Source: Tetracentron sinense
Lineage: Eukaryota > Streptophyta > Magnoliopsida > Trochodendrales > Trochodendraceae
Length of the DNA: 64,000 nucleotides
Reading direction: 5' to 3'
Assembly (NCBI GenBank): GCA_015143295.1
Contig: CM026557.1
Location: 20,989,760 to 21,053,759, forward strand
Below the pieces are notes generated by a model, which saw only the letters and a list, made by a program, of their open reading frames with translations, made no database searches and had not been told where the DNA came from. Positions 46,329-58,821 of the stretch are shown here, piece by piece (positions within the stretch are counted from its first letter, which is position 1; each line of letters starts with the position of its first letter). The position numbers were made by a program, and so were the translations under genes.

Positions 46329-49300
46329 TACTCCCCCACTTGTTAAGTTGACGCCCTCGTCGACTTGTTCGCTAAGTATTCTTCAATCTTATCTGCGAAG
46401 GGGAGAAGGGTGACGCCTAGTTCCCAACTAGCTTCGGCGTCGGATAGCCCTTTCCATAGTACCAAATACTCCATGTGCGCGGGCCTGGTCGGTGATGCTT
46501 GGACATGACGATCCGCAACAATACGTTCAACTTTTCTTTGGGGTACGGTCGTTACTGTAGCTGCAGGCCGGTTCGGAGTGTTGCGAGTGGGGTCTTCCTT
46601 GTCTGCATTATACGGCTTTAACACACTGGCATGGAAGACCGGGTGATATCTGCGAAATGACTCAGGCAGTTTCACCCTGTAGGAGACTTTTCCCACCTTT
46701 TCAGTGATAGGAAATGGTCCTTCGTACTTGCGAACTAAGTTTTTGTTGCCTTTACGAAAGAACTTTAAGTTAACTGGATTTAGCTTTATCAACACTAAGT
46801 CTCCCACTTTGAACTTATCTTGCCTTCTCTTCGGATCCGCAAATTTCTTCATTCTTCTAGCGACTCTCTCAAGGTATGCTCGGGCAATCTCTGCATTCTT
46901 GTTCCACTCTTTGGCAAACTTGTATGCGCTGGGACTGGTTCCTTGGTAACCGACAACGACTGTATGCGGCGTTAGTGGTTGTTGCCCGGTTACTAGCTCG
47001 AATGGGCTCTTGTTGGAAGAAGAGCTTTGTTGTAAGTTGAAGCAAAATTGAGCGACATCGAGCAAGTTCACCCAATTCTTTTGATTGGCACTGACAAAGT
47101 GCCAGAGGTATTCTTCAAGGAGAGCGTTAAAACGCTCGGTTTGGCCATCAGTCTGAGGATGACTACTTGTTGAGAAGTTGAGCTTGGTCCCGAGAAGTTT
47201 GAACAATTCTGACCAGAACTTTCCCGTGAATCTTGAGTCCCTGTCGCTCACAATATTCTGAGGCACACCCCAGTATTTCACCACATTCTTCATGAACAAG
47301 TAAGCTGCTTCCTCTGCTGAGCAGTGCAAAGATGAGGGGATGAAAGTAGCATACTTTGAGAATCTGTCGATCACCACCAGGATCGACCCAAACTCCCCCA
47401 CTTTTGGCAAGGCCGAAATGAAGTCCATGGAGACACTCTCCCATGGTCTCCTAGGGATAGGTAATGGCTCCAAGAACCCAAGAGGCCTATTCCTTTCCAC
47501 CTTATCTTGTTGGCACACAAGACAAGTCTTCACATATTCTGCAACATCATCTCGCATACGAGGCCAGTAGTAACCCCGTTCTAACAAGGCATATGTGCGA
47601 CACCATCCCTGATGGCCTGCCCAAAGAGTATCATGACACTCTTTTATAAGATCCTTCCTTAGGTCCCCCATCCTTGGGACAAAGATGCGGCTTCCTTTTG
47701 TGTAAAGAAGTCCATCGTTGATCCAGAAGCGACGAGTCTTGCCACTTTCAACTAGTGGCCAAATTACCTTCGCCCGGTGATCGGTCTTCAACCCTTCACG
47801 GATCTTATCATGCATGGTAGACTGCACCCGTTGCACACTCCTATGCATCACTTTCTTTAGGGCCGCAAGTTCCGCTTTGCGACTTAAGGCATCGACAACA
47901 TTGTTGTACCGACCCGGTTTGTACTCTAACTCAAAGTCAAATTCCGCTAGCAACTCTTGCCAGCGCGCTTGCTTGGACGTGAGCTTCTTCTGCGTCATGA
48001 AGTGAGACACAGCAACATTGTCGGTCTTCACCACAAATTTTGATCCAAGTAAGTAATGCCTCCACACCCGAAGGCAATGCACCACGGCAAGCAACTCTTT
48101 CTCTTGAGCCGTGTAGCGACGCTCCGCTTCAGATAATTTCCGGCTCTCATAAGCAACCAGATGTTCTTCTTACACCAACACTCCTCCGATAGCATAGTCT
48201 GACGCATCAGTCTGTACTTCAAAAGGCTTCACTAAGTTTGGTAGTGCAAGGACAGGTTGTTGGGCCACGGTAAGCTTCAGTCTCTCGAAGGCTTCCTGGC
48301 ACTCCCTTGACCATACTCAAGCATGCTCCTTCTTAAGTAGGTCAGTCAATGGTGCTGCAGCTGCTGAATAACCTTTAATGAACTTACGATAGTAATTCAC
48401 AAGGCCTAGGAAAGACCGCAGCTCGGTGGTAGTCGTAGGTGGCTCCCACTCTTGAATAGATCGGATCTTATCCTCCTCCATTCTCACTTTTCCTTCGCCC
48501 AACACATGGCCAAGGAAACTAATGCGCTCCTGCGCAAATGAGCACTTCTCCTTCTTCACGTACAATTGGTTGTCCTTTAACAAGGCAAACACCTTTTGCA
48601 AATGCTCAACATGCTCCTCAAGAGTTGAGCTATACACCACAATATCATCCAAATAGACCACGACGAACTTGTCCAGGAACTTATGGAATATCTGGTTCAT
48701 CAGTGTTGAGAAGGTAGCTGGTGCGTTGGTAAGACCGAAAGGCATCACCATGAATTTGAATGCGCCATATCTCGTCACGCAAGTCGTCTTAGGTTCATCG
48801 CCCTCCGCGATGCGAACTTGATAGTAGCCTGATCGCAAATCAAGCTTACTGAAGTACTTGGCTGTCCCAAGTTGGTCGAACAAATCGGCAATCAACGGGA
48901 TGGGATACTTGTTCCGCACGGTCAACTTATTTAACGCTCGGTAATCCACGCAAAGCCTCAGACTCCCGTCATGCTTGCACTGGAAGAGGATTGGTGCCCC
49001 AAATGGTGCCTTGGAGGGGCGAATGAAGCCTGACTCCAAGAGATCATCAAGTTGCTTCCGAAGTTCTGCAAGCTCCGGAGGGGCCATACGATAAGGGGCT
49101 TTCGCAGGCGGCTTAGCCCCGGGAACAAGTTCTATCTCATTATCAATTGTTCGACGAGGAGGAAGGGACTTTGGCAACTTATCGGGCATCACGCTAGCAA
49201 ACTTTGCCAACACCTCGGTCACTTCCTTCGGAACTGGATCCTGCTCTAGTTGAGACTCTTCCCTCAACGTAGCCAAGTAAGTCATCTCTCCCTTCTTCAA

Positions 49301-50904
49301 CCCTTTCTTAAGCTGTAGGGCTGAAAGCATCTTCTCTCCACCTTTGCTTGCCACTGTTGGAATCATACATGGAGAGTCACCGAAGATGCACAGCGATCGC
49401 AGGTACGGCATTGGTACGGCCTTAGATTCCTGCAAGAACTCTATCCCCACAATGACCTGGAAGTCATCCATGGGAATCGCTGTTAAGTTGGTCTTTCCTG
49501 ACCAAGCTCCCACTTCAATAGGCACCCCCTTGGCTACCCCATGAATGGGCTTCGCTGCTGAGTTCACGGCTTTGATGCGACTTGAATCTTTCTCCAGCTT
49601 TAATCCCAGTCGCTTAGCTTCTCCTTCGGCAACAAAGTTATGTGTCGCCCCCGTATCCACCATGGCCCGGGTGGCCTTCTCATTGATCTTCAAATCAACG
49701 AACATGAGCCCTTTTGACTGTGGCGCCTTCTCATCACCTTGAGTCTTAAGAGCATTTAGCAACCTGATGGCTCCCATCCTAGGCTGCTCTTCCTCATCTT
49801 CATCACTCTCGGACAGCTCCTCGTGCATAGCCGAGTTACTCACTGATGCCTGTAGGGCATTGAGGGCTTGTTTCTACAGACAAACTACTACTCGATGTGG
49901 TCCACCACATAAGAAGCACTGCATTGGCTTCGAACCCGAACCCTTTGAGGTTGAAGCTTCTTTGGTCGGCCCAGACTTGCCATTGCTATGCTTCCCATTT
50001 GATGGTCGGGAAGATTTATTGTGGCTAGTATGGGTCGAGGTCGCCTTCTTCTTGTTAGGGTCATTTGTGGAGTAGTCATTCAGACGCTCTGCTGCTGCTT
50101 GTGCTGAAGCTAAGTCTTGAACACGTTGTCTCTGCAACTCGGTCTGTGCCCAAGGTTTTAATCCCTCCATGAAGTAGAACATCTTGTCTTTCTCGGACAT
50201 GTCCTTGATGTCTAGCATGAGGGCCGAGAATCGCTTCACATATTCACGTACCGTGCCTGTCTGATGCAACTGTCGCAAGTTCCTCCTAGCGATGTACTCC
50301 ACGTTCTCGGGCAAGAATTGGGCTTTTAACTCCCGCTTCAAGTCCGCCCAAGTATCCACGATGCATCTCCCATTCTGAATGTCATCGTATCGTGTACGCC
50401 ACCACAACTTGGCATCACCCGATAGATACATTGTTGCTGTTGAGACCTTGGCTTCCTCTGATTCCTGTCTCACGGCTCGGAAGTACTGTTCCATGTCGAA
50501 CAAGAAATTCTCAAGCTCTTTTGCATCTCTCGCACCACTGTACGAGCGAGGCTCTGGCACCTTCACTCGACTGTATGTCTCGGTAGGGCCCTGAGGGTGC
50601 GAACCAACTGCCATGGTAAGCACATTCAACCGGTTTGAGAGCTCCTCAATCTTGGCCTGGAGAGCATCCACTGTCCCCTTCACGTCCTCGGTCAAGGTCT
50701 CTACTGATCCGGCCAATTCCTGGTGTCCTTGTTCCATGTTGCTTACTCGGTCCTCCATCTGTACCATGGTATGCAACATCCCATCAATCTGTGCTGTCTG
50801 GGCTTCCAAATCATCCAGACGATCCTTGTTAGTGCGCGCTCCTGTCCCCTGTGCCATGTCTTCTAGCCTTGAATACACGGTCACGACCTTGCTCTGATAC
50901 CAAC

Positions 50905-51362
50905 TGTCACGGGCAATTTACGTTGCCAGGTAAATCCCGTGCGGCACTTGATCAATCCATTGATCAAGTCAGCCTACTCAAACAGTTACCTAAGAACAAG
51001 AGTAAAGCACACCACAATGCACAAGAAAGAAGCAAAGATCAATATTATTGCATAAAGGGAAAGGTTACAAGACACTATACAGGTACTGGAAATAAAAGAC
51101 ACTAGGGGAGCAGGTGATCAAAGATGGTGCAAAGACAACCCACTCAAGTGAACTACCACCTCCCCTACAAGGTGGAAAATAAACCTTTTACCCTTTGGCA
51201 GAAGGAAACATCCTATGTGCTGGTGAAGTCATACTCTCTTATTACAAAAATGCCACTAAGACATTGGCGACTAAACTACCCTTTTACAATAGATCAAAAG
51301 ACATACAAAAATAGTGCCACCACCAAGGCCATGCAAACATTGCTGGACGAATGGTCGTGACA
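50905..51362 (-). repeat. 5' LTR of the young gypsy element
   Basis: Direct repeat of 45883-46328. Borders the tRNA-Met primer site on its inner side (50904-50892 read on the minus strand). Confidence 0.95.
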
Positions 51363-51549
51363 CAGTGCTGAAGAGGTACCTCCCTTGCCTTCGAAGGCAA
51401 ACCAACTCTCCCATGAAAAAGGACACAGGGCTCATGTGTCTGTGCTTCCACTTGCTTTGATCAACATTGTTCAGAAAGCACACTATGCTGTTCTGGTCAT
51501 ATTATAACATCAATGGCTTGGAATTGCCGTAAAATCCGTATTCTCCACT

Positions 51550-51960
51550 ATTCCATAAAGCAATAGGTATCCACTCCTTAAATGGAGCCAATATTTCTCA
51601 TGCCATTGTCCTTAACCAACCAAGAAGTCGAAGAAAGGTGGCGTCCAATATTGAAGATTTATTCTCAAGCCCTGTCGAGAGATATAAGGCAAGACTTGTG
51701 TTGTGGCGCGAGGATTTGCGCAGAAGTGTGGTTTAGACTACGAGGAAACAGTCTGTCTTGTAGGTAAACTGAATTTCGTCAAAGTTGAGATTGCCTTAGT
51801 AGCAAAGATGAATTTGAAGATGTTCCAGCTAGATGTTAAGAATGCATTCCTGACTGGTGACCTTGACAAAGAAAGATAAAAGGCAATGCCGGAAGGTTTT
51901 GTAGACAAGGCTCGGCCAAACCTTGTGTGCAAACTGAAGAAGTCGTTATACGGATAGAAG
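51550..51960 (+). mobile_element. Ty1/Copia reverse transcriptase scrap
   Basis: Pieces of Copia RT in the plus direction: R-Y-K-A-R-L-V, then L-D-Y-E-E-T-V, Q-L-D-V-K-N-A-F-L-T-G-D-L and P-N-L-V-C-K-L-K-K-S-L-Y-G. It is broken several times. No LTR or other domains attach to it. Confidence 0.7.
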
Positions 51961-51962
51961 CA

Positions 51963-52904
51963 GGACCTTAATAGTAAAGGGGAGCTTTGTATGGGAAGAT
52001 CTGTGAGTTTCTTCTAGCGCAGATTCATCTATGTTTGTGAAGCTCCTTCTAAGCTAGGTCGGTGGGCTCCCTCTTCCATAAAAGGAAGACCTTCCCCTCA
52101 CTCCTCAGAAGTTGGAAGGCTGACTCCTACTTACCAGCTTTGGCAAAGACATCACAAAGCATGCAAGGATAGCAGTTTCTCGATGAGCACACATTACTCC
52201 TGAAAAGGCTACCGCTATAACACCTTCTCCTGGAAAGCAGCTATCCCCAACACAGTTAGAGTCCATCTATAGAATGCACTCCCAGTATTAAGGGCACCAG
52301 TCCACTCAACAAGTTACAAAAAGATACAAAAACTATCATTATTAAACCAACTATTAGCAGCTACACTTTTGACTTACTGTTGTATTGAATGGCATCCCCA
52401 ATAAGCCTTTGGTGAATCTATGTAGCATTGGTCCATAGGTACCATTATCACAAGTGAGGAACCGCCTGTGTGTCTTGGGTGTCCCAACCTGCAATGATCA
52501 CAGATGCTATGAAATGAATGAACCAAAACATTGATGTAAATAAAAAAAATAAAAAAATAAAGAGACGAATAATTCATAGCAACCACAATAGTTAGAAAGT
52601 GGTACAAGATGAGAAGGTAACTCACAAAATCAAGGAATTTTGTTTGCATATATTGTTCTCTCAAAAGTCTCAAAAAACAAAAGCAAAGACCTTACTTAGT
52701 CTTCATGGACCCTAAATTGCACAAAACAAAAGACCCTAAATTTGCCCATAAGAAACTCTCCTTTTTTTTTTTGCAAATAATAAACTCTTTAGCTTTCCGT
52801 ACATGTAACCCCCAAATATCCCACATGGACACTAGCTTTTTCTACAATGAACCATCAACTTGTTCTACAAGAAACCCCAAACCTATATTAAAAACAACCC
52901 TTGA
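51963..52904. other. Spacer, no gene seen
   Basis: No coding or element signature recognised. A-rich and T-rich runs at 52540-52560 and 52760-52772. Confidence 0.35.
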
Positions 52905-53779
52905 GATTTTTTTTTATTGGTAAGCAGGGAAAATATATATAATAAAGAAAAAGAGCCTTACAGGACAGGGTTCACCAATGGTGAACCGCGAGATCAGACA
53001 AGAGGGAAAGCAAAAACAGCAAAAGAAGCAAAAACCAAAAGGGACTATGTGACAATAATGGTCCCCCAAGGGTCTCCACCATCTCCTCGAACAGACACCC
53101 AAGCTGCAATAAGTAAACGAACCCTATCCAGAATACGTGGAACGGTCAAGGATCTGTCCTCAAACACCCTCCTATTCCTCCCCTTCCACAAGGCCCATGC
53201 TACTGCCCTTAGAAGGAAAGGCCACACAACTCCCACTAGATCCGGAATAGATACTGCAAGCCAACCAGATAAGAAGCTCCTCAAGGATCTGAAAAAGGTC
53301 TAAGGGATGCGAAACTGACAAAGGAAGTAGGACCAAGGTATTAAACTTCGGATTTGGTGTAAACTTCAGTCGCTAAGGAAGTTGACTCAATTCGTGGAAG
53401 TTTAAGGAAGTCCAAGGAAGTTATGTAAAAATTAAAGAAGTTTAGGAAACTTTAAGGAAACATTGGAATTTTGAGATCAAACTTTAGACATTCAATACTT
53501 AAACATAAATACACATCTATAATTCATTATATTACTGGATGCAAGTATGTGAGTATCAAAAGTAAGAATCATGTTAAGTGACATGCGTTGTCTGCTTGTA
53601 TGTGTTGTAATCATGTTAAGTGACATCCTGTTTGAATATTACAATTTAATTTATGACATACTATTAGAAAATTATTTAATTTAATGGGCATAATATACTA
53701 ATAATAAAAATATAATTTATAATAAGATTAATTATAACCACACTTTAATAATAAAATTATAATTTAGAGCAAAAAATTG

Positions 53780-54250
53780 AACATCTCTTTTAACTCACTT
53801 TATTGTGATTAAGATTCACTAACCCTTAGGGTTAAAGCATCTATTAGATTTTTTTTTTAAAGTAATGTGCTCCCTTTTAACTCCCTTTAATTGTGGCTAA
53901 GATACACTAACCTTTAAGGTTAAAGTATCTAACCTTGGTTTTTAGAAAATAAAAAAAAATTAAGGTGCCCCCTTTTAACTCCCTTTAATTGTGGCTAAGA
54001 TTTACTAATCCTTAGGGTTAAAGCAGCTAACCTTGGTTTTTAGAAAAAAATAATTTAATATGTCCCATTTTAACTATGATTAAGATTCACTAACGCATCT
54101 AACCTTCGTATTTTGAATTTTTAAAAAAAAAATTAATATGTTCCCTTTTAACTATGGTGAAGATTCAATAATCTTTAAGGTTAAAATATCTATCCTTGGT
54201 TTTTAGAAAAAAATAATTAAATAATAGGAGTTAAAACTAATTAACCATGG
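53780..54250. repeat. Degenerate 78-98-bp tandem array in the hAT element
   Basis: CCTTTTAACT with following AAGAT(T/A)CACTAA and TAACCTTGGTTTTTAGAAAA recurs with starts near 53795, 53873, 53971, 54065 and 54144. Spacing varies from 78 to 98 because of A-run and small indel differences. Confidence 0.75.
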
Positions 54251-54364
54251 TTCAAGAGCAGTTAAAGTGACTTAGTGAGGTTATAAAATCTGTTAAGGGC
54301 ATAATAAGAGTTTAAAGCCTTAAGGGAGACGTGTTGACCAATAGGTGCAATTGAACTCTAGGTG

Positions 54365-54391
54365 CGATTGAACTCTACCCGAGTTCAATCG
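54365..54391. repeat. Hairpin with GATTGAACTC arms
   Basis: CGATTGAACTC and GAGTTCAATCG, 11-base arms around TACCC. A relative with perfect 12-base arms lies at 36361-36391. Confidence 0.85.
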
Positions 54392-54467
54392 TGATTGGCT
54401 ATGATTCAATCTCATTACACACTGAGGCTTCTCGATGCTTCTTAAGACATAAGAGTTAAGTCTCCAT

Positions 54468-54514
54468 AAATAAAAAAAAAAAAAAAAAAAAATAATAATA
54501 ATAATAATAAAAAA
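54468..54514. repeat. A-run with (AAT)n microsatellite
   Basis: A run of A passing into six or more AAT units and back to A. Confidence 0.9.
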
Positions 54515-54539
54515 ACACGACTGCAACTCAATACTCGAC

Positions 54540-54661
54540 GGTAGAGCTCGACGGAGAAAGAAGAGGGAAGGAGGACCTTTGCTTTTAGGGTTTTTTGCAA
54601 TCGACAACGGCGACTGAGAACGGCAACGGCGACCACAACGGCGACGGCAAAGCTCTTCCTA
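54540..54661 (+). other. Exon-like, GC-richer stretch in the hAT element
   Basis: A CGACGG/CGGCGA-rich stretch including TTTTAGGGTTTTTTGC, ending CTTCCTAG|GTATGTACC, which looks like a 5' UTR exon with a strong splice donor. No long open frame. It could be a captured piece of a host gene or the element's own leader. Confidence 0.3.
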
Positions 54662-57600
54662 GGTATGTACCCTAATCCCTATTCGTCCATTTTCTCTTCT
54701 CTCTATCTTTTTTCCTTTTTTTTCTTCTTCTAAAATAAAGATTGTTTGCACTGTAATGGCAGATTGGGCTTGATTTCAGTTTGAAATTTGCATTTCTTAC
54801 GTTTCTGTAGCTTTAATTTTTTTTGTTTACGCTTCTGTCTACTTCGGTGGACTTCCACCGAAGTTGAGTATTTTTTCTACTAAACTTTTATTTCGAACGA
54901 AGTCCACCGAATTCCACCGAAGTCTACCGAATTGGATCAAGAATTCTTGTATTTTTAAAATACACGAGAGTTTCGCTTTAGTCACCACCAAAGTTGACTC
55001 AATTCGGCCGAAGTTTACCGAATTGAGTCAAATTTTAACACCTTGAGTAGGACCAAACCTCTCTCGCTATTGGACAACGCAAAAGTAAGTGATCTACAGT
55101 CTCCTCTGCTGAGAGGCGCATGAAATAGGCACCATCCTCTATGCATGAGATGATCGCAAGTTAGGATTTTATCTAAAACCGCTGACCACAGGAAAAAAGA
55201 AACCTTGGACGACATTGACGGGTACCAAACAGCCTGATGAGGAAAAGGTAGAATGGGCCCAGAATGCAGAGCTTGCAAAAAGGAACTCCCTGAGAACTGC
55301 CCCTTGTTGCCTAGGGACTAGACCCGACAATCCCTGATGAGAGGGTAGGGGGGAAACCTACTGAAGGAGTGCTAATAACCCAAGAAGATCCTAAAACTCC
55401 CAATCGAATAGGGTTCGCCTTAGATTGGGAGTCCAGACCGACGCCCCATCCCACCATTCTAAATACTCAACTATCGAGGCCTCCTTGTTGGAAACCAAGC
55501 CATAAAGGTTAACGAAGGTCTGTCTAAGAATTGATTAACCGTACCAAAGATCGTTCTAGAAGCTAATTTGCTCCCTGTTACCCAGCTTAAGACAGGTAAG
55601 TTTATAAAAACCATCCCAACCTTATAGGAGCGCCTTCCACACCCCCATCCCCATTGGGCCCCACCCTAACTTAGGGCACCAGCTATTGATAGCCCAATGT
55701 CTAGCCACTACCACAACTCTCCATAGACTACCCTCTTCCTTGCCAAAGCACCAGAGCCACTTACCTAGAAGGGCCTTATTTACCCTTAACAAGGGATGAA
55801 TATTAAGACCACCCCCACTCTTAAGCTGCAAAATGGTGTTCCAGTCTACTAAATGATTCTTTCTGGAATCTTCCATATCGTTCCATAAAAATTCCCTCTG
55901 CAATCTTTCTAGAGAGGATGCGATCGATGTAGGAATCCTAAAAAGAGATAGGAAATAAGTAGGTAGACTGCACAAGGTGTTTTTGATGAGCGTGAGCTTA
56001 CGCCCTTTGAAAAGAAATCGAGATTTCTACCCTTGAAGGCGCTTGGAGAATCAATCAATGACGGGGCTCCAAACCGATTTTGCTTTATATGAAGCACCCA
56101 AAGGCAAGCCCAAATAAGAAGTTTGAAAATTGCCTGTTTTGCAACCTAAGCACGCTGCTAACTCTCCAAGATTAGGGACCTCCCCCACCCCGTCAAGAGC
56201 GCTCTTACTGAAGTTTATTCTCAATCCCGAAACTGCTTCGAAACAAAGAAAGAGACATCTAACCAGAGCTAACTTCGTGTTAGAGGCCTCACAGAAAAGC
56301 AGGTATCATTTGCAAATTGCAAGTGGGATATCTGAAGATCCCCACAGTCGACCTTGAAGCCTTCCTAAACCGAAGATGAGGCTTTTTGGATCATTCTACT
56401 CAAACCCTCCGAAGCCATGATAAACAAAAGCGGGGATAGAGGATCCCATTGTCGGAGACCTCGAGAGCTATGAAAATAGCCATGGGGGAACCATTGATGA
56501 GCATAGAGAATCTCACAGACCCGAAGCGGGCTCTCATCCAAGCCCTCCATTTAATACCAAAGCCTATCCTATCCAACATATACTCCAGAAACCCCCAACT
56601 GAGTTGGTCATAGGCCTTTTCCATACTGATTTTGCAAACGGTTCCCGCCTCCCGGCACCCCTTTGCGCAACCGATCCTCTAATTTCTAAACACTCATTGC
56701 CTATAAGAGGCCCATCAAGAATTTGCCTCCCACCCACAAAGGCACAATGAAATGGGGATATGATTGAATTCATGACCACTTTCAGCCTGAGTCCTAGCGT
56801 TTTAACTTAAAATCTTATACACACTCCCCACAAGACTAATTGGTCTGAAGTCAGAAGAGCTCCGGCCTTTTTAGAATGAGGACCAAGGAATGTACTATTA
56901 AGAACCGGGTCAAAAGCCTTAGATCGATGGAACTCATGGAAAATCTAGAGGAGATCCTGCCTGACAATATGCCAACACTTTTTGAAGAATTCTATGCAGA
57001 AACCATCCGGACTTGGAGCTTCATCCCAAGTCATATCCCTGACCACTGCAGATATCTCCTCCTTAGAGAAAGGACCCCCTAGGGTATCTCTCTAGGACCC
57101 AAATAGCATTGAGAATTCAAGACCATCCAATTTTGGTCTAAAAGATCTGATCTCAAGAGTAGAGATGCTCAAAAGATCTCACAGCTTCCCTAGCGATATC
57201 TGGCTCAGAGTCAACTATCTGGTCACCAATTCTGAGACTAGAAATGAGGTTTCCTTTCCTCCTAGAGTTCGCCACTTAATGAAAAAATCGAGTGTTTTGA
57301 TCCCCCTCTTTCAGCCACTGTTGTCCAGCTTTCTGTTTCCAAAAGACTTCTTTCGAGCAAAGGATTTGATGAAATTCAATTTTAAGGTCCACTCTAAACT
57401 GATGCTCTGAAGCTGACATAGAGCCCTCCTCTTCTCTAGCATCGATACAATCTATCTCAGCAAGGATTGTCCTCTTTTTGAGAGGGATCAACCAAAACAC
57501 CTCCTTGTTCCATGTTTTAAGAAGAGTCTTGAGGGCTTTAAGTTTCAGGGTGAACCTCGTGCTAGCTGGGCCCCAGAACGAGTCTTGCTTCCAACTTTCC

Positions 57601-58821
57601 TCAACTAGTCTAGGAACTCAGGGTGATCCATCCACATGAATTCGAATTTAAAAGGGCGTGGTCCGCCCTAGATCTCAGATGGATTGAGCAAAATAGGGAC
57701 ATGGTCTGATGTGGGCCTCGCCAGAGAAGAAGATCTAACATCCGGGTACTTGTCCTCCCAACGAGGACAAACTAGGAACCTATCATCGGGCAATCCAGGA
57801 GAGAGTTATGAGAGATGAAGGACTCGAAGGCCCGCATAGATCGATTAAAATTACCTCCATTGGATCTTTCCCTAGAAGACCGAACAAAATTCCACGGAAG
57901 ATCCCAATGAGCAGCCACATCATCGAGTTCCGTCCAGAATTGCAATTGATAAGAGTAAGTCGATGGCCCATATACACCCGTGAGCACCCATTTAAAGTCA
58001 TCCACTCAAGACTGACAAATAATAGATAAGGAGAACACTCCCTCCTCGCTCTCAAGGACCTCTAGGTAATTGGAACCCAAACTGTGCGGATCCTACCGGC
58101 CGCCCTATAGGCCATAACCACCTTCCATTGATGAGGGTCGTGGCCCTACACTTCGTCAACCACTCTTTCCGGGATGGAATGAAGTGTGGTTTCTTGCAGA
58201 CAAAGGATGTAAGGTTTTGAGGTTCAGATAAGATCTCTAACCGCCCTACATTAATATTAGCCCACCGATCTCAGACTGCGAATATTCCAAGAGATGAAGC
58301 GGTTGTGCATCATTGGGGAAACAACCGCTTATTGCTTTGGCCAAGCCCGACAGGGGAGGCAACCTCTTTTAAAGAGCCCCTATTAGGTTCCAGGGATCGA
58401 AATAGAGCCAAAACTTCCTCCTCTCGACCCTCAAAGGATAAACCCAAAGAGACGCCAAAGTTTGCCATCTTGTCTAAAAGACTAAAACCCAATCGTTGGG
58501 GTACTTTCTAGAGACCCCTCCAGCTGCTGCCCCTGCCCGCTCCCTTTGGAGAGATGCGAACAGACCTAGACCCTGATGACGAGAACGACCTATCCTCAGA
58601 GAGAGCCCCCGACAAACTCTAACTACTAAGGACCTCATCATCAGGCTGAACGTTGGATTTATCAATAGTAATTGGTTTTAAGATAGCCTCATCTAACTTA
58701 AACGGGACCTCAATGCCCTGTTACTAGCTCCATTCATGCCATCAACGGGCTTGAAGCTAGTAGCAGGGATAGAAGGGTGATGTGTGCCTTGCACCAGAGA
58801 GATCATCAGAAATGTGTTGTC

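Larger units (their letters stand above)
45883..51362 (-). mobile_element. Ty3/gypsy chromovirus, nearly whole and young
   Basis: LTRs at 45883-46328 (446 bp) and 50905-51362 (458 bp) both run TGTCACGGG...CGTGACA. By eye they differ by five transitions (about 1%) and one 12-base indel, so insertion is recent. CAGT flanks both ends. On the minus strand a perfect primer site TTGGTATCAGAGC follows the 5' LTR, and a purine tract (AAGTGGGGGAGTA) precedes the 3' LTR. Parts: gag with a C-F-L-C-G-G-P-H knuckle (49.9-50.9 kb), protease D-T-G-A-T-H (about 49.6 kb), RT with Y-L-D-D (about 48.65 kb), RNase H (about 47.9-48.3 kb), integrase with an HHCC finger and D-D-E core (46.9-47.7 kb), and a C-terminal chromodomain (E-Y-L-V-L-W-K-G-L, about 46.45 kb). 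The gag-pol reading is broken about two times. The chromodomain places it among plant chromoviruses; the clade needs a tree. Confidence 0.92.
53334..55045. mobile_element. Non-autonomous hAT element with perfect 8-bp target duplication
   Basis: Inserted in the L1 tail. Ends are CAAGGTATTAAACTTCG and, reversed from the right, CAAGGTGTTAAAATTTG. AGTAGGAC is repeated exactly at 53326-53333 and 55046-55053. An 8-bp duplication with CA-starting ends marks the hAT superfamily. It is 1712 bp long and encodes no transposase. Subterminal regions are rich in GAAGTTNAC/TTCGG motifs (left 53.34-53.47, right 54.85-55.03 kb). The interior has an AT-rich tandem array, a hairpin, an A/AAT run and an exon-like stretch (54540-54661). 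Confidence 0.88.
53045..58312 (-). pseudogene. L1 ORF2 (endonuclease-reverse transcriptase)
   Basis: Opens near 58.31 kb with F-I-S-W-N-I-R-S-L-R and I-L-C-L-Q-E-T, the endonuclease start. Then V-L-T-G-V-Y-G-P (57.98 kb) and W-L-K-E-G-D-Q-N-T-R-F-F-H (57.3 kb). The RT core shows F-V-G-G-R-Q-I-L-D-G (56.74 kb), E-K-A-Y-D-Q-L-S-W (56.61 kb), [13 protein letters not shown] (56.45 kb). Where F/Y-A-D-D is expected near 56.3 kb the bases read F-A-N-D, so a catalytic Asp is changed. The tail ends W-K-G-R-N-R-R-V-F-E-D (about 53.18 kb). Several frame changes and stops are present, and the hAT element interrupts the zinc-binding tail. Dead copy. Confidence 0.8.

Noticed and set aside
56876-58511. Plus-strand open frames over 56.9-58.5 kb as genes
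   Set aside because: They are antisense shadows of the L1 ORF2 endonuclease and reverse transcriptase.
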